In this document: positions 46,148 through 58,572 of the stretch, piece after piece
How positions within the stretch are numbered: the stretch's first letter is position 1
Layout of the letters: each line of letters begins with the position of its first letter
Assembly (NCBI RefSeq): GCF_021353265.1
Contig: NZ_JAJTWU010000003.1
Span: 496,001 to 560,000 of the forward strand
Length of the DNA: 64,000 nucleotides
Origin: Pelomonas cellulosilytica
Lineage (GTDB): Bacteria > Pseudomonadota > Gammaproteobacteria > Burkholderiales > Burkholderiaceae_C
Reading direction: 5' to 3'
Translations under genes and position numbers: made by a program
The notes under the pieces: model-generated
What the model was told of the DNA's origin: nothing
The model's database searches: none
Seen by the model: the letters and a program-made list of their open reading frames with translations, nothing else

Positions 46148-47437
46148 TTACTGACGTGTAAATGGACCCCAGGTCGGCTCGCGCACCTCCACGAGCGTGA
46201 CGAGCAGCGGCGTCTTGATCTTGCCGTCGAGCGTGGTGGTCATCAGCACCTCCTTGCCGCCAGCGCGGCTGGCATAGACGATGAGCTTGCCGTTGGGCGA
46301 GAAAGCAGGGCTTTCGTCGTCGCTCGCGTCGCTGATCTGCTGCGACTGGCCGGTGCCGAGGTCCATCACGCTCAGGCGGAACGCGCCGCCGATGCGCGAG
46401 ATGTAGGCCATCGTTCGGCCGTCCGGGCTGATGGACGGGCTGATGTTGTAGTTGCCGTTGAAGGTTACGCGCTCGGCCGCGCCCCCGCTGGCCGGCATCC
46501 GGTAGATCTGCGGACCGCCGCCGCGGTCGCTGACGAAGTAGATCTTGCTGCCGTCCGGCGCATAGCAGGCTTCGGTGTCGATGGCGCTGCTCTGCGTCAG
46601 GCGGCGCAAGCCCGAACCGTCACGGTTGATGACGAAGAGCTGCGTGCCGCCGTCGCGCGAGAGGCTCAGCGCGAGCTGGCTGCCGTCCGGCGACCAGGCC
46701 GGCGCGCTGTTCGTGCCCTTGAAGTCGGCCAGCACACGGCGCCCGCCGGTCTGCACATCCTGGATGCGCACGGTCGCCTTGCCACTCTCGAACGACACAT
46801 AGGCCAGCTCGCGGCCGTTCGGCGCCCAGGCCGGCGAGATGATGGGCTCCGGGCTGGCGAGCGCGACCTTGGCGCCCTCGCCATCGGCATCGGCGATGAC
46901 GAGGCTGTAGCGCCGGCCGGCCTTGGTGACGTAGGCCATGCGCGTGGCGAACACGCCCTTCTCGCCGGTCAGCTTCTCGTAGATGACATCGGCGATGCGA
47001 TGCGCAGCGAGGCGGGCGTCGTCCGGCAGCACGGCCTGGGCCTGGCCGATGACCTCGGCGCCCTTGACGACATCCCACAGCTTGAAGCGGATGTCCAGCC
47101 GTCCATCGGCCAGCCGGCTGACCGAGCCTGCCACCAGCGCATCGGCCTGCTTGGCACGCCAGTCGACAAAGGCCGGTGCGCTCAGTTCGCTCAGCGGCTC
47201 GGACGAATCGATGCTGCGGAACTGCCCGCTGCGCTCCAGATCGGCGCGAATGATGGCGGCGATGGGCTGGGGCGAACGCGACTCGTCACGGAAGTCGACG
47301 ATGGCCACGGGGATGCGCGAGCCGCCGACACCGGCGATGTCGATGCGCAGTTGCGCTAGTGCCGGGCTGGCGGCGAGAGCGGCCAGGGCCAAGAGGCCGA
47401 AGCGGCGGGAGACGGCAAGAACTTGAGGACCGAGCAT
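46148..47437 (-). CDS. tolB: Tol-Pal system protein TolB
   Basis: A 429-aa periplasmic beta-propeller protein. The signal peptide is FGLLALAALAASPALAQ. An N-terminal alpha/beta domain begins IAGVGGSRIPVAIVDF. Repeated blades follow: SPAWAPNGRELAYVSFE, APAWSPDGSQLALSLS, SPSISPDGRTMAYIS and SPAFSPNGKLIVYAS. It shuttles between Pal and TolA during division. The usual upstream tolQ-R-A genes are not here; RNase G lies upstream instead, so tolB-pal-cpoB is probably a separate transcript. Confidence 0.96.
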   Translation of the reverse strand: MLGPQVLAVSRRFGLLALAALAASPALAQLRIDIAGVGGSRIPVAIVDFRDESRSPQPIAAIIRADLERSGQFRSIDSSEPLSELSAPAFVDWRAKQADALVAGSVSRLADGRLDIRFKLWDVVKGAEVIGQAQAVLPDDARLAAHRIADVIYEKLTGEKGVFATRMAYVTKAGRRYSLVIADADGEGAKVALASPEPIISPAWAPNGRELAYVSFESGKATVRIQDVQTGGRRVLADFKGTNSAPAWSPDGSQLALSLSRDGGTQLFVINRDGSGLRRLTQSSAIDTEACYAPDGSKIYFVSDRGGGPQIYRMPASGGAAERVTFNGNYNISPSISPDGRTMAYISRIGGAFRLSVMDLGTGQSQQISDASDDESPAFSPNGKLIVYASRAGGKEVLMTTTLDGKIKTPLLVTLVEVREPTWGPFTRQ

Positions 47438-47473
47438 GGCGCGGCATTCTGCCGCAGGCGCGTGACTTGTAAC

Positions 47474-47495
47474 GTCGGACGGGACCGCGTCCGAC
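47474..47495. terminator. Hairpin between rng and tolB
   Basis: GTCGGACG, loop GGACCG, CGTCCGAC: an 8-bp perfect stem in the 74-base gap. No T-run follows on either strand. It could end the rng transcript weakly. Confidence 0.45.
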
Positions 47496-47511
47496 GCCCG
47501 CCGGTCGGCCC

Positions 47512-49005
<1,494 letters not shown>

Positions 49006-49022
49006 CGCCCGTCCTTGAATGC

Positions 49023-49056
49023 TGATGCGTGCCGCCGTACCGGGCGGCACGCATCA
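49023..49056. terminator. 14-bp perfect hairpin at the maf stop codon
   Basis: TGATGCGTGCCGCC pairs exactly with GGCGGCACGCATCA around loop GTACCG. On the reverse strand the stem includes the maf stop and lies 17 bases before rng. It could reduce read-through to rng or be a processing site. There is no T-run. Confidence 0.5.
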
Positions 49057-49656
49057 AAACTCGAAGTCGAATTGTTGGAGCAGTTGCGCCGTCTCAAAGA
49101 GGGGCAACCCCATGATCCCCGAGTAGCTGCCGGCAATGTGCACGATCCACGCCGCCGCCTGGCTCTGGATGGCATAAGCCCCCGCCTTGCCGAAGGGCTC
49201 ACGGCTGGCGACGTAGCGGTCGATCTGTGCCGCCGACAGCGGTGCGAAATCGACCTGCGAGACATTCAGCGCCTCGGCGCGCCGGCGCTCGTCGGCCACC
49301 GCGACCGCCGTGATGACGCGATGCCGGCGGCCTGACATCAGCGCGAGCATGCGGCGCGCCTCGGCGTCGTCCGCGGGCTTGCCGAGGATGAGGTCGTCCA
49401 CGGCCACCGTGGTGTCAGCGCAAAGGATGGGTGCGGGGGCCAGGCCGCGCGCCGCAAGCCGCACCAGCGCGGCATCGAGTTTGGCCGCCGTCACGCGCGC
49501 GCAGTAGGCCTCCGGCGACTCGCCGAGCTGTACGGCCTCCAGCCCCTCGGCGTCTTCGTCAGCGCCGGGGAGCAGCAACTCGTGGGTCACGCCGAGCTGG
49601 TCCAGCAGCTGGCGTCGCCGCGGGCTCTGCGAGGCGAGATACAGACGCTTATTCAC
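49054..49656 (-). CDS. maf: Maf-family nucleotide pyrophosphatase (septum-formation inhibitor type)
   Basis: A 200-aa Maf/HAM1-fold enzyme. [15 protein letters not shown] at the N-terminus and [25 protein letters not shown] near residue 80 are signature motifs. Members hydrolyse dTTP, UTP or modified pyrimidine nucleotides; subclass is not decided from sequence here. The start overlaps the rlmH end by eight bases. Confidence 0.94.
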   Translation of the reverse strand: MNKRLYLASQSPRRRQLLDQLGVTHELLLPGADEDAEGLEAVQLGESPEAYCARVTAAKLDAALVRLAARGLAPAPILCADTTVAVDDLILGKPADDAEARRMLALMSGRRHRVITAVAVADERRRAEALNVSQVDFAPLSAAQIDRYVASREPFGKAGAYAIQSQAAAWIVHIAGSYSGIMGLPLFETAQLLQQFDFEF

Positions 49657-50116
49657 GGTGGTAGGGGTGGCCGGTGGTCACGGTCCAGGCGCGATAGAGC
49701 CCTTCGGCCAGCAGCACGCGGGCGAAGGCGTGAGGCAGCGTCAGGTCGGACAGCCGCAGCGTCTCGTCGGCCGTGGCCTTGAGGTCCGGATGCAGGCCAT
49801 CGGGCCCGCCGATGATCAGCGCGGCATCGCGGCCTTCGCCCATCCACAGCTTCAGCCGCTCGGCGAGCTGCACGGACGTGCGGCGCTCGCCGCGCTCGTC
49901 GAGGATGATGCGGCGCACGCCCTTCGGCAGCGCCGCCTCGATGCGCGCGGCTTCGGCCGCCATCAGCTGCTCGGCCGTCTTGCTGCCGCGTGTCTCGGCC
50001 TTGATGGCCTTGAGTTCGAGGCGCAGCTCGGGCGGAAAGCGCTTGGCAAAGTCCTCGTAGGCCGTGTCGGCCCAGGCCGGCTGGCGCTGGCCCACGGCGA
50101 TGAGCAGCAGGCGCAT
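49649..50116 (-). CDS. rlmH: 23S rRNA (pseudouridine1915-N3)-methyltransferase RlmH
   Basis: A 155-aa SPOUT methyltransferase, one residue shorter than the E. coli enzyme. [13 protein letters not shown] and the C-terminal knot [23 protein letters not shown]...GHPYHRE are diagnostic. It methylates pseudouridine 1915 in 23S rRNA on the assembled 70S ribosome. The ATG overlaps the rsfS stop (TGATG). The rsfS-rlmH order is widely conserved. Confidence 0.96.
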   Translation of the reverse strand: MRLLLIAVGQRQPAWADTAYEDFAKRFPPELRLELKAIKAETRGSKTAEQLMAAEAARIEAALPKGVRRIILDERGERRTSVQLAERLKLWMGEGRDAALIIGGPDGLHPDLKATADETLRLSDLTLPHAFARVLLAEGLYRAWTVTTGHPYHRE

Positions 50117-50799
50117 CAGCCCTTTTTGGGCTTGGACGCAGCCTTCTTGGCCACGACCTTCTTCGCCGGCGGCGCCTTCTTGGCCGGGGCCGCCTTCTTC
50201 GCCGGAGCGGCCTTCTTGGCCGCCGGCTTTGCAGCGCCGACCTTGACGGTCTTGGTCGCCGGGGTCTTGCTGCCCACGACGCGGCTCACGCCCTTCTTCG
50301 CGGGTGCCGCCTTCTTCGCAGCAGGCTTGTCGGCCGCGGCGGCCTTCTTGGCCGGCGCCTTCTTGCCGCCGACCGGACCGAGCTCCTGCGCCGCCTTCTT
50401 GCGCGCCGGCTTGGCCGAGGAGTCCTCGGACGCCTTCACCAGCTTGACCTCGACGCTGCCGAGCTTGAGCTTGACGGGCTTGTCGCCCCAGATCTCTTCG
50501 AGGTGGTAATAGTCGCGGATGGCCGGCTGCATCACGTGCACGACGGCGGCGCCGCAGTCCACGATGATCCATTCACCGTTGTCCTCGCCTTCCGTGCGCA
50601 TGACCTGCATGCCGCGGCCCTTGACCGTCTCACGGACGCTCGAGGCCAGGGCCTTTGTCTGCCGGTTGCTGGTACCCGACGCGATGATGACGCGCTCGAA
50701 CAGCGGCGACAGGTGCTCGGTGTTGAACACAACGATGTTCTGGGCCTTGACGTCTTCGAGACCATCGACGATGGCTCGTTGCAGCTTGCGAATGTCCAT
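50116..50799 (-). CDS. rsfS: Ribosomal silencing factor RsfS with a lysine/alanine-rich tail
   Basis: A 227-aa protein. Residues 1-113 are a complete RsfS domain ([22 protein letters not shown] ... [18 protein letters not shown] ... [11 protein letters not shown]), which binds ribosomal protein L14 and blocks subunit joining when nutrients are scarce. The following ~110 residues are a histone-H1-like tail built of repeated [10 protein letters not shown] and PPAKK units, ending KPKKG. Typical RsfS proteins stop at about 105-120 residues. The tail would be highly basic and disordered and could bind rRNA or DNA. The start follows the nadD stop directly. Confidence 0.93.
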   Translation of the reverse strand: MDIRKLQRAIVDGLEDVKAQNIVVFNTEHLSPLFERVIIASGTSNRQTKALASSVRETVKGRGMQVMRTEGEDNGEWIIVDCGAAVVHVMQPAIRDYYHLEEIWGDKPVKLKLGSVEVKLVKASEDSSAKPARKKAAQELGPVGGKKAPAKKAAAADKPAAKKAAPAKKGVSRVVGSKTPATKTVKVGAAKPAAKKAAPAKKAAPAKKAPPAKKVVAKKAASKPKKG

Positions 50800-51393
50800 T
50801 CAGGGCTTGTTTCCGTAAAGGCGGTGCGAGGCAATATAGCTCGCGACTTGCGCGCCCACCATGGGGCTGAGGTCCTCCCCGCGTGCGGCGGCAGCGCGCA
50901 CGACGGTGGAGGACAGCGGGATTTCGGGCATCGGCAGCACGTGCAGCCGGTGCGGGCCGAGGCCAGCTGGCGTCACGACAGCTTCGCCAGCGCGCGGCAC
51001 GACGACGAGCGTGGCCAGTTGGGCGACCACTTCGGCCTGGTACCAGGTCGGCAGTCGAGCGTATTGGTCTTGCCCGATGAGGAACATCAGTTCGGCGCCG
51101 GGATGCTCGGCGGTGAACTCACGCAACGTGTCAGCCGTGAAACTCGGGCCGCGCCGGTGCAGCTCGCGGTCATCAATGGCAAAACGGGGTTCGTCGGCCG
51201 TCAGCAGCTGCAGCATCTGCACGCGGTGGGCCGGCGCCGCCATGACCTGGTCGGGTTTCTGCCACTGGCGACCCGCGGGCAGCCACAGCAGACGGTCAGG
51301 CGCCAGCGCATCGAGCGCAAAGCGCGCGAAGGCCAGATGGCCTAGGTGAGGCGGGTCGAAGCTGCCGCCGAACAGCGCGAGTCTCAAAGCCAC
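50800..51393 (-). CDS. nadD: Nicotinate-nucleotide adenylyltransferase NadD
   Basis: A 197-aa nucleotidyltransferase. [12 protein letters not shown] near residue 9 is the phosphate-binding HxGH motif. [15 protein letters not shown] and [12 protein letters not shown] follow, as in NadD. It joins nicotinate mononucleotide and ATP to form deamido-NAD. It sits directly before rsfS, a frequently conserved pair, and its start overlaps the hemF end by ten bases. Confidence 0.96.
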   Translation of the reverse strand: MALRLALFGGSFDPPHLGHLAFARFALDALAPDRLLWLPAGRQWQKPDQVMAAPAHRVQMLQLLTADEPRFAIDDRELHRRGPSFTADTLREFTAEHPGAELMFLIGQDQYARLPTWYQAEVVAQLATLVVVPRAGEAVVTPAGLGPHRLHVLPMPEIPLSSTVVRAAAARGEDLSPMVGAQVASYIASHRLYGNKP

Positions 51394-52319
51394 AGGGCGG
51401 TCGGCGTTTCGTCGGCCCAGTCGCGCGGACGGAGGAAGTCGGTGTAGAGCCGGGCTTCCGGCGTGCCGGGCTGCGGCGCCCAGTCATAGCGCCAGACCAC
51501 CTGTGGCGGCATGGACATCAGGATGGATTCGGTGCGCCCGCCGGACTGCAGGCCGAACAGCGTGCCGCGATCCCAGACGAGGTTGAACTCGACGTAGCGC
51601 CCGCGCCGGTAGGCCTGGAAATCGCGTTCACGCTCGCCATAGGCATAGCCCTGGCGGCGTTCGACGATGGGCAGGTAGGCGGGCAGGAAGGCATCGCCCA
51701 CCGACTGGATCAGCGCGAAGCCGGCGTCGAAGCCGCCCTCGGCGAAATCGTCGAAGAAGACGCCGCCGATGCCACGCGGCTCCTGGCGGTGCTTCAGGAA
51801 GAAGTACTCGTCGCACCAAGTCTTGAAGCGCGGATACAGCGCGTCGCCACGCGGCGCCAGCGCGTCACGGCAGGTGCGGTGAAAGTGCTGGGCATCGCGC
51901 TCGTAGCCGTAGTAGGGCGTGAGGTCCATGCCGCCACCGAACCACGTCACCGCCGGCGCGTTGGCTGGCAGCGCGGCGAACATGCGCACGTTCATGTGCA
52001 CCGTTGGCACAAAGGGGTTGTGCGGGTGCAGCACCAGCGACACACCCATGGCCTCGAACGGCGCGCCGGCCAGCTCAGGCCGGTGCTGCGTGGCCGACGG
52101 CGGCAGCACGCGGCCCTTGACGTGCGAGAAATTGACGCCACCACGTTCGAAGACGGACCCGCCCTCGATCAGGCGCGACAGCCCATCGCCCTCCAGGCGG
52201 CCGCCGGGCTCGCGGCTCCAGCCGTCGCTCAGGAAGGCGTTGCCATCGACGCCCTCGAGCGCGCTGACGATGCGGTGCTGCAGGCCCAGCAGGTAGTCGC
52301 GGACGGGGGCGCTGTTCAC
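51384..52319 (-). CDS. hemF: Oxygen-dependent coproporphyrinogen III oxidase HemF
   Basis: A 311-aa enzyme; E. coli HemF has 299 residues. [23 protein letters not shown], the [11 protein letters not shown] segment and [31 protein letters not shown] are family hallmarks. It converts coproporphyrinogen III to protoporphyrinogen IX with O2 in heme synthesis. The likely start is GTG at 52319, overlapping the purD stop as GTGA; longer in-frame sequence lies inside purD and is discounted. Confidence 0.95.
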   Translation of the reverse strand: MNSAPVRDYLLGLQHRIVSALEGVDGNAFLSDGWSREPGGRLEGDGLSRLIEGGSVFERGGVNFSHVKGRVLPPSATQHRPELAGAPFEAMGVSLVLHPHNPFVPTVHMNVRMFAALPANAPAVTWFGGGMDLTPYYGYERDAQHFHRTCRDALAPRGDALYPRFKTWCDEYFFLKHRQEPRGIGGVFFDDFAEGGFDAGFALIQSVGDAFLPAYLPIVERRQGYAYGERERDFQAYRRGRYVEFNLVWDRGTLFGLQSGGRTESILMSMPPQVVWRYDWAPQPGTPEARLYTDFLRPRDWADETPTALWL

Positions 52320-53602
52320 CGCTTCAGGGCCCGGTGGCCGATGTCGCTGCGGTACTGGCGGCCGGCGAACTGGATGCCCGCTGCCAGCTCGTAGGCTCGC
52401 TGCGCCGCCGTGCGGGCCGACTCGCCCAGCGCCGTCACGCACAGCACGCGGCCGCCGCTGGTGACGAGCTTGCCGTCGGCCTGCGCCGTGCCGGCGTGGA
52501 ACACCATCGCATCGTCCGCGTCGTCAGGCAGGCCGGTGATGGCGTCGCCCTTGCGCGGATCGAGCGGGTAGCCCTCGGCGGCCAGCACGACACCCAGCGC
52601 CACGCGGCGGTCCCACTGCAGCTCGACCTGGTCCAGAGTGCCGTCGGTCGCGTGCATCAGCAGCTCGAAGAGGTCGCTCTTCATCCGCATCATGATGGGC
52701 TGTGTCTCGGGGTCACCCATGCGCGTGTTGAATTCGACGGTGCGCGGCTGGCCGTGCTCGTCGATCATCAGCCCGGCATACAGGAAGCCGGTGAATGGAT
52801 GGCCGTCGCGCGCCATGCCGGCAATCGTCGGCTGGATGATCTCGTGCATGACCTTGGCATGCACGTTGGGCGTGACAACCGGCGCCGGCGAATAGGCGCC
52901 CATGCCGCCGGTGTTGGGGCCGGCGTCGCCGTCCAGCAGGCGCTTGTGGTCCTGGCTCGTGGCGAGGGACACGACACGCTTGCCGTCGCAGACGACGATG
53001 AAGCTGGCCTCCTCGCCGGCGAGGAAGTCCTCGATGACGACGCGCGCACCGCCCGCGTTGTGCGTGACGCCCAGCTTGTTGTCTTCCAGGATCCACGAGA
53101 TCGCCTCGTGGGCCTCTTCCAGCGTCATTGCGACGACGACGCCCTTGCCCGCCGCCAGACCGTCGGCCTTGATGACGATGGGGGCACCTCGGCCGTCCAC
53201 GTAGGCATGCGCGGCGGCCGGATCGGAGAAGGTCTCGTAGGCCGCGGTCGGGATGCCATGGCGCTTCATGAAATCTTTGGCGAAGGCCTTGGAGCTTTCC
53301 AGCTGCGCCGCGGCCTTGGTCGGGCCAAAGATGCGCAGGCCGCGCTCGCGGAACTCGTCCACGACGCCGGCGGCCAGCGCGGCCTCCGGGCCGACGACGG
53401 TCAGCTGGATCTTCTGGCCGACGGCGAAGTCGGCCAGCGCAGCGACGTCGGTCGCGGCGATGGGCACGTTCTGCAGGCGCTCGTCGCGCGCCGTGCCGCC
53501 GTTGCCGGGGGCGACGAACACCTGGCTGACACGCTCGCTCTGCGTCAGTTTCCAGGCCAGCGCATGCTCGCGGCCGCCGTTGCCGATGACAAGGACTTTC
53601 AT
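52316..53602 (-). CDS. purD: Phosphoribosylamine-glycine ligase PurD
   Basis: A 428-aa ATP-grasp enzyme. [19 protein letters not shown] is the PurD start. [33 protein letters not shown] and [15 protein letters not shown] are the ATP-grasp and metal-binding parts. It makes glycinamide ribonucleotide, the second step of purine synthesis. It starts five bases after the yebC stop. Confidence 0.97.
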   Translation of the reverse strand: MKVLVIGNGGREHALAWKLTQSERVSQVFVAPGNGGTARDERLQNVPIAATDVAALADFAVGQKIQLTVVGPEAALAAGVVDEFRERGLRIFGPTKAAAQLESSKAFAKDFMKRHGIPTAAYETFSDPAAAHAYVDGRGAPIVIKADGLAAGKGVVVAMTLEEAHEAISWILEDNKLGVTHNAGGARVVIEDFLAGEEASFIVVCDGKRVVSLATSQDHKRLLDGDAGPNTGGMGAYSPAPVVTPNVHAKVMHEIIQPTIAGMARDGHPFTGFLYAGLMIDEHGQPRTVEFNTRMGDPETQPIMMRMKSDLFELLMHATDGTLDQVELQWDRRVALGVVLAAEGYPLDPRKGDAITGLPDDADDAMVFHAGTAQADGKLVTSGGRVLCVTALGESARTAAQRAYELAAGIQFAGRQYRSDIGHRALKR

Positions 53603-53607
53603 CGTGC

Positions 53608-54330
53608 TCAGCCCATCTCGGCGTTGTGATAAACGGCCTGCACGTCGTCCAGGTCCTCCAGCACGTCCAGCAGCTTCTGCATGCGCTCCGCATCCTCGCC
53701 GGTGATCTCGATGGAGTTCTCGGCGCGCATCGTCACCTCAGACAGCTCGGGCACGAGACCGGCCGCCTCCAGCGCGGTCTTCACGGTCTCATAGTCGGCC
53801 GGCGCGGTCAGCACCTCGATGGAGCCGTCATCGCCGGTGATCACATCCTCAGCGCCGGCGTCCAGCGCGACTTCCATGATGCGGTCCTCGGACGTGCCGG
53901 GCGCGAAGACGAGCTGGCCGCAATGCTTGAACTGGAAGGACACCGAACCCTCGGTGCCCAGGTTGCCGCCGTACTTGCTGAACGCATGGCGCACCTCGGC
54001 GACGGTGCGGACGCGGTTGTCCGTCATCGTGTCGAGCATGACGGCCGCGCCGCCGATGCCGTAACCCTCGTAGCGGATTTCCTCGTAGGTCAGGCCGTCG
54101 AGGTTCCCGCTGGCCTTGTCGATGTTGTACTTGATGCGGTCGGCCGGCATGTTGGCGGCCTTGGCCTTGTCGACGGCCAGCCGCAGGCGCGGGTTGTCCT
54201 TGATGTCGGGGCCGCCCTGGCGCGCGGCGACCGTGATCTCACGGATGATGCGGGTCCAGATCTTGCCGCGCTTCTCGTCCTGGCGGCCTTTGCGATGCTG
54301 GATGTTGGCCCATTTGGAATGTCCGGCCAT
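53608..54330 (-). CDS. yebC: YebC/PmpR-family protein
   Basis: A 240-aa three-domain protein with the invariant start [45 protein letters not shown] near residue 105 and the C-terminal [22 protein letters not shown] are typical. The family includes DNA-binding regulators, and some members act in translation of difficult peptides. It heads the leftward block through purD, hemF, nadD, rsfS, rlmH, maf and rng, and is divergent from the HerA-like gene. Confidence 0.96.
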   Translation of the reverse strand: MAGHSKWANIQHRKGRQDEKRGKIWTRIIREITVAARQGGPDIKDNPRLRLAVDKAKAANMPADRIKYNIDKASGNLDGLTYEEIRYEGYGIGGAAVMLDTMTDNRVRTVAEVRHAFSKYGGNLGTEGSVSFQFKHCGQLVFAPGTSEDRIMEVALDAGAEDVITGDDGSIEVLTAPADYETVKTALEAAGLVPELSEVTMRAENSIEITGEDAERMQKLLDVLEDLDDVQAVYHNAEMG

Positions 54331-54407
54331 GTGTGGCGCTCCTGGCGGCTCGTCGTTGCAACGGCCTGTTTTATCGTTGGCAGAACTGCGATTTTAGAGG
54401 AGCGCCC

Positions 54408-55934
54408 ATGACCGACCCCATCCTGCTCGCCCGCCACGGCCAGACCGAGTGCCTGTTGCTGCCCGCGCTGGCCAACCGGCACGGTCTCATCACGGGGGCC
54501 ACAGGCACCGGCAAGACCATCAGCCTGCAGACGCTGGCCGAGAGCTTCAGCAGGATCGGCGTGCCCGTCTTCATGGCCGACGTGAAGGGCGACCTGACCG
54601 GCATCAGCCAGCCGGGCAGCCCCGGCGACAAGCTGCTCGCCACGCTGAAGGACCGCGGTCTGCCGCCGCCCGAGAAGGTCGCCTGCCCCACGACGCTGTG
54701 GGATGTGTTCGGCGAGCAGGGCCACCCGGTGCGCGCGACGATCTCCGACATGGGCCCGCTGCTGCTGAGCCGCATGCTGGCGCTCAACGAGACGCAGGCC
54801 GGCGTACTGCAGATGGTGTTCAAAATCGCCGATGACAACGGCCTGCTGCTGCTGGACTTGAAGGACCTGCGCGCCATGCTCCAGCACGTGGGCGACAACG
54901 CGAGTCAGTTCACGACGCAGTACGGCAACGTGTCAGCCGCCAGCATCGGCGCCATCCAGCGCGGCCTGCTGCAGATCGAGGCACAGGGCGGCGCCAAGTT
55001 CTTCGGCGAGCCGATGCTCAACATCGCTGACTTCATGCAGACGGACGGCGGGCTGGGCGTCGTCAACATCCTCGCGGCCGACAAGCTGATGAACGCGCCT
55101 CGGCTGTACGCGACCTTCCTGTTGTGGATGCTGTCCGAGCTGTTCGAGACGCTGCCCGAGGTGGGCGATCTGGACAAGCCCAAGCTGGTGTTCTTCTTCG
55201 ACGAGGCCCATCTGCTGTTCAAGGACGCGCCGGACGCCCTCGTTGAGCGCATCGAGCTGGTCGTGCGCTTGGTGCGCTCCAAGGGCGTGGGCGTCTACTT
55301 CGTGACGCAGAACCCGCTGGACATCCCCGATGCCGTGCTGGGCCAGCTCGGCAACCGCGTGCAGCATGCGCTGCGAGCCTTCACGCCGCGAGACCAGAAG
55401 GCCGTCAAGGCGGCCGCCGAGACGATGCGCGCCAAGTCCGGGCTAGACATTGCCACGGCCATCACCGAGCTGGCCGTCGGCGAAGCGCTCGTCAGCCTGC
55501 TGGACGACCATGGCCGGCCCAGCGTGACGGAACGCGTGTTCGTGCTGCCGCCGGGCAGCCAGATCGGCCCGATCACGCCCGCGCAGCGCCAGCAGCTCAT
55601 CGCCGGCTCGCTCGTGGCCGGCGTCTACGAAAAGCAGCTGGACCGCGAATCTGCTTACGAAAAGCTGTCCGGCCAGGCCGTCGCGCCGGCGGTTGCCACA
55701 CCCCGGCCGGGGGCCACTGCGCCCGCACCGGCACCTGCAGAGGGCGGCGGCATGCTGGACGGCCTGAAGGACATCGTCTTCGGCACCACCGGCCCCCGCG
55801 GCGGGCGCCATCCCGGCCTGGCCGAGAAGGCGGCGCAGTCGGCCGTGCGCAGCATCGGCACGGCCGTAGGCCGCGAGCTCATCCGCGGCGTGCTGGGCAG
55901 CCTGCTGGGCGGCGGCAGCAGCCGGCGCCGCTGA
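54408..55934 (+). CDS. HerA-like ATPase, DUF853 (YjgR) family
   Basis: A 508-aa P-loop ATPase. Walker A is [11 protein letters not shown] near residue 29, and Walker B is [12 protein letters not shown]. The C-terminal third is Ala/Pro/Gly-rich and ends in a GGGSSRRR tail. DUF853 proteins resemble HerA/FtsK DNA pumps; no cellular role is established. GAGGAG precedes ATG 54408; an in-frame ATG at 54333 overlaps the yebC promoter region and is less likely. It is a single gene, divergent from yebC. Confidence 0.92.
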   Translation: MTDPILLARHGQTECLLLPALANRHGLITGATGTGKTISLQTLAESFSRIGVPVFMADVKGDLTGISQPGSPGDKLLATLKDRGLPPPEKVACPTTLWDVFGEQGHPVRATISDMGPLLLSRMLALNETQAGVLQMVFKIADDNGLLLLDLKDLRAMLQHVGDNASQFTTQYGNVSAASIGAIQRGLLQIEAQGGAKFFGEPMLNIADFMQTDGGLGVVNILAADKLMNAPRLYATFLLWMLSELFETLPEVGDLDKPKLVFFFDEAHLLFKDAPDALVERIELVVRLVRSKGVGVYFVTQNPLDIPDAVLGQLGNRVQHALRAFTPRDQKAVKAAAETMRAKSGLDIATAITELAVGEALVSLLDDHGRPSVTERVFVLPPGSQIGPITPAQRQQLIAGSLVAGVYEKQLDRESAYEKLSGQAVAPAVATPRPGATAPAPAPAEGGGMLDGLKDIVFGTTGPRGGRHPGLAEKAAQSAVRSIGTAVGRELIRGVLGSLLGGGSSRRR

Positions 55935-56062
55935 CACCGCAACCCCGACACGATTGCGCAAACATCCGCCGATCGGCGGCGCGAGACGGGAACGGCCGCA
56001 TCGACGAAGGCACCGCGCTGGGGCAGACTCAGGCGCTTCAACCAGTCCAACCAGGGGGACAC

Positions 56063-57622
56063 ATGGGCGGTCTGAAGCAGTTGCGCATTGGCCACCGCCT
56101 CGGTCTGGCGTTCGCCGTCGTGCTGGCCCTCATGCTGGCGCTCGCCGGCATCGGCGTCCGAGGCATCTACCGCGTGGCCGACAGCCTGGAGACCGTCTAT
56201 CTTCATCGCACGGTGCCGCTGGCGTTGCTGGGCGAGCTGGACAACCTGGCCGTCCGCAACCGGCTCGTCATCGTCGAGATGCTGCGAGCCCCCGGCTTCG
56301 ACGAGATCAAGAAGCGCAACGACGAGCTGGAGGTGAACATCAAGCGCGGCCAGGTCGTGCTGGACCAGTACCTGGCCATGCCGCTGTCCGGCAGTGAACG
56401 GGAGCTGGCCCAGCGCTTCGTCGAGGCGCGCAAGGCCTACATCAACGAAGGCCTGCTGCCCGTCGGCGCCGCGCTGTCCACCGGCGGCATGAGCACGGCC
56501 ATGCAGATCTACGATGAGAAAACGCTGCCACTGGGCCTGAAGGCGCGTGAGCTGGCCGATGCCCTCGTCAAGCTGCAGATCAGCGAGGCCGCGTCGGACT
56601 ACGAACTAGGTGAGCGCACACGCAACAGCGCCATCGCCACCACCGGCGTGCTGACCGGGCTGGCTCTGGCGCTTGGCGCCGCACTGGCCTGGATGATCAC
56701 GCGCAGCATCACCGGGCCGGTGAGCCGGGCCGTGCGCTTCGCCCAGGACGTGGCCAACGGCGACCTGCGCACGCACATCGACGCCCAGGGGCGCGACGAG
56801 ATCGCCGAGCTGCTGCAGGCCCTGGAACAGATGAACGACGGGCTCACCCGCATCGTCGGCCAGGTACGCCAGGGCGCGGACGCCATACTGACCGGCGCCG
56901 GCGAGATCGCCAACGGCAATGCCGACCTGTCGCAGCGCACGGAGCAGCAGGCCGCCAGCCTGGAGGAAACCGCTGCCTCGATGGAGCAGATGAACGCCAC
57001 CGTGCGCCAGAACGCCGAGACCGCCCGCACGGCCACGCAGCTCGCACAGTCGGCCAGCAGCGTCGCCGTGCGCGGCGGCGATGTCGTGCAGCGCGTGATC
57101 TCGACGATGGGCGCCATCAGTGCCAGCTCCAGTCGCATCGCCGACATCATCGGCACCATCGACGGCATCGCCTTCCAGACCAACATCCTGGCGCTGAACG
57201 CAGCCGTCGAGGCGGCCCGGGCCGGCGAGCAGGGCCGCGGCTTCGCCGTCGTCGCCGGCGAGGTGCGCGCACTGGCCCAGCGCAGCGCGCAGGCTGCACG
57301 CGAGATCAAGGCGCTGATCGGCCAGAGCGTGGGCGACGTGGAAGCCGGCTCCCAGTTGGTCGGCGAGGCGGGCGAGACGATGACGGAGATCGTCTCGCAG
57401 GTGCACCGCGTGGCCGACCTGATCGCCGAGATCGGCTCGGCCACGCAGGAACAGACGACCGGCATCGGCCAGGTCAGCAACGCCATCACGCAGCTGGACC
57501 GCGTCACACAGCAGAACGCCGCGCTCGTGGAGGAGGCCGCCGCCGCCGCGGACAGCCTGCGGACGCAAGCCGAGCGCATGCACGAAGTGGTGGGCGTCTT
57601 CAAACTGGACGGCCGCGGCTGA
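56063..57622 (+). CDS. Methyl-accepting chemotaxis protein
   Basis: A 519-aa chemoreceptor. TM1 is about residues 13-34. A four-helix-bundle periplasmic sensor domain follows (residues ~35-190). TM2 lies near 192-212, then a HAMP domain ([20 protein letters not shown]). The hairpin tip carries the invariant [47 protein letters not shown]. No C-terminal NWETF-like CheR tether is present. The ligand is unknown. A 14-bp palindrome (CCGCCGATCGGCGG, 55967-55980) sits upstream. Confidence 0.95.
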   Translation: MGGLKQLRIGHRLGLAFAVVLALMLALAGIGVRGIYRVADSLETVYLHRTVPLALLGELDNLAVRNRLVIVEMLRAPGFDEIKKRNDELEVNIKRGQVVLDQYLAMPLSGSERELAQRFVEARKAYINEGLLPVGAALSTGGMSTAMQIYDEKTLPLGLKARELADALVKLQISEAASDYELGERTRNSAIATTGVLTGLALALGAALAWMITRSITGPVSRAVRFAQDVANGDLRTHIDAQGRDEIAELLQALEQMNDGLTRIVGQVRQGADAILTGAGEIANGNADLSQRTEQQAASLEETAASMEQMNATVRQNAETARTATQLAQSASSVAVRGGDVVQRVISTMGAISASSSRIADIIGTIDGIAFQTNILALNAAVEAARAGEQGRGFAVVAGEVRALAQRSAQAAREIKALIGQSVGDVEAGSQLVGEAGETMTEIVSQVHRVADLIAEIGSATQEQTTGIGQVSNAITQLDRVTQQNAALVEEAAAAADSLRTQAERMHEVVGVFKLDGRG

Positions 57623-57686
57623 CCTGCGCCAGGCAGGCATCCCGCTTGCCGGCGACGCCGTCCACGACAACAACAAGGAGAGCGCG

Positions 57687-58520
57687 ATGACCGACGCGAC
57701 GACATTGAATTGGTGGCACCTGCTGTGTGCCATCGCCGGACTGAACCTGATCGCCTGGACGGCCTCTACCGCCTGGCTAAACCGCCAGCGCCCCGACGGC
57801 ACCACCTGGCCGCACCAGCGGCTGCAGTTGCTGCTGTCAGCCTTGTACGTGCTGGGTTGCGGTTACCGGTCCTTCCTGCCCGTGTTCGACGTGCCGCGGG
57901 TCGTCATGGTGGACTCGTTCGCGTCCAGCGTCATCGTCGGCCGCACGGTGGCCACCATCGCCGAACTGAGTTTCGCGGCCCAATGGGCGCTGCTGCTGCG
58001 CGGCGGCGCGCTGGCCACCGGCCACCGCCCTGCCCTGCGGGTGGCCCATGCCATCGTGCCGATGATCGCCGTGGCGGAAATCAACTCCTGGTATGCCGTG
58101 CTGACGACGCGCAACCTCGGCCATGTCGTCGAGGAGACGCTGTGGGGGCTGGCGGCTGTGCTCAGCGTCATGGCCATGGGCGGGCTGTGGCGGCGCGTCG
58201 GTCCGCGAGGCCGCACCTGGCTGGGCGTCGCCATCGCCGCCGGCGTTGTCTATGCCGCCTACATGTTCTTCGTCGACGTGCCGATGTACTGGGCGCGCTG
58301 GGTGGCCGACCAGGCCGCCGGCCGCAACTACCCCAGCCTCTCGGCCGGCATCGCTGACGCCGCCGGGCGCTGGACGGTGTCGCACGATTGGGCGCACTGG
58401 CGTACGGAGGTGGTCTGGATGACGCTCTACTTCAGCGTGGCGGTGTGGATCAGCATCGCGCTGGCCCACGTGCGCCTGCCGCTGAGGCCCGTCCGCTGGC
58501 GGCGACTGGGTCGTCAATAG
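57687..58520 (+). CDS. Multi-pass membrane protein of unknown function
   Basis: A 277-aa protein with about six to seven hydrophobic segments, including HLLCAIAGLNLIAWTASTAWL, LRVAHAIVPMIAVAEINSWYAVL and TLYFSVAVWISIALAHV. Charged or aromatic residues inside the spans (EINSWY, DVPMYWARW) suggest a pore or cofactor site. No family is recognised. AAGGAG lies seven bases before the ATG. The gene is 64 bases after the chemoreceptor and ends just before a terminator. Confidence 0.75.
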   Translation: MTDATTLNWWHLLCAIAGLNLIAWTASTAWLNRQRPDGTTWPHQRLQLLLSALYVLGCGYRSFLPVFDVPRVVMVDSFASSVIVGRTVATIAELSFAAQWALLLRGGALATGHRPALRVAHAIVPMIAVAEINSWYAVLTTRNLGHVVEETLWGLAAVLSVMAMGGLWRRVGPRGRTWLGVAIAAGVVYAAYMFFVDVPMYWARWVADQAAGRNYPSLSAGIADAAGRWTVSHDWAHWRTEVVWMTLYFSVAVWISIALAHVRLPLRPVRWRRLGRQ

Positions 58521-58538
58521 AATCGACCCCAGCACCGG

Positions 58539-58572
58539 CGGGCCGCCTTGCACACCACAGGCGGCCCGTTTT
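58539..58572 (+). terminator. Intrinsic terminator, possible glnS leader attenuator
   Basis: CGGGCCGCCT, loop TGCACACCAC, AGGCGGCCCG, then TTTT. The T-run ends 18 bases before the glnS ATG, leaving no room for a full promoter after it. A weak -10 (TAGAAT, 58518-58523) lies just upstream of the stem. Confidence 0.7.

Noticed and set aside
55967-55980. GCCGAT within CCGCCGATCGGCGG as a sigma-28 (-10) element for the chemoreceptor
   Set aside because: No TAAA-type -35 at the right distance. The palindrome is noted but a FliA promoter is not supported.
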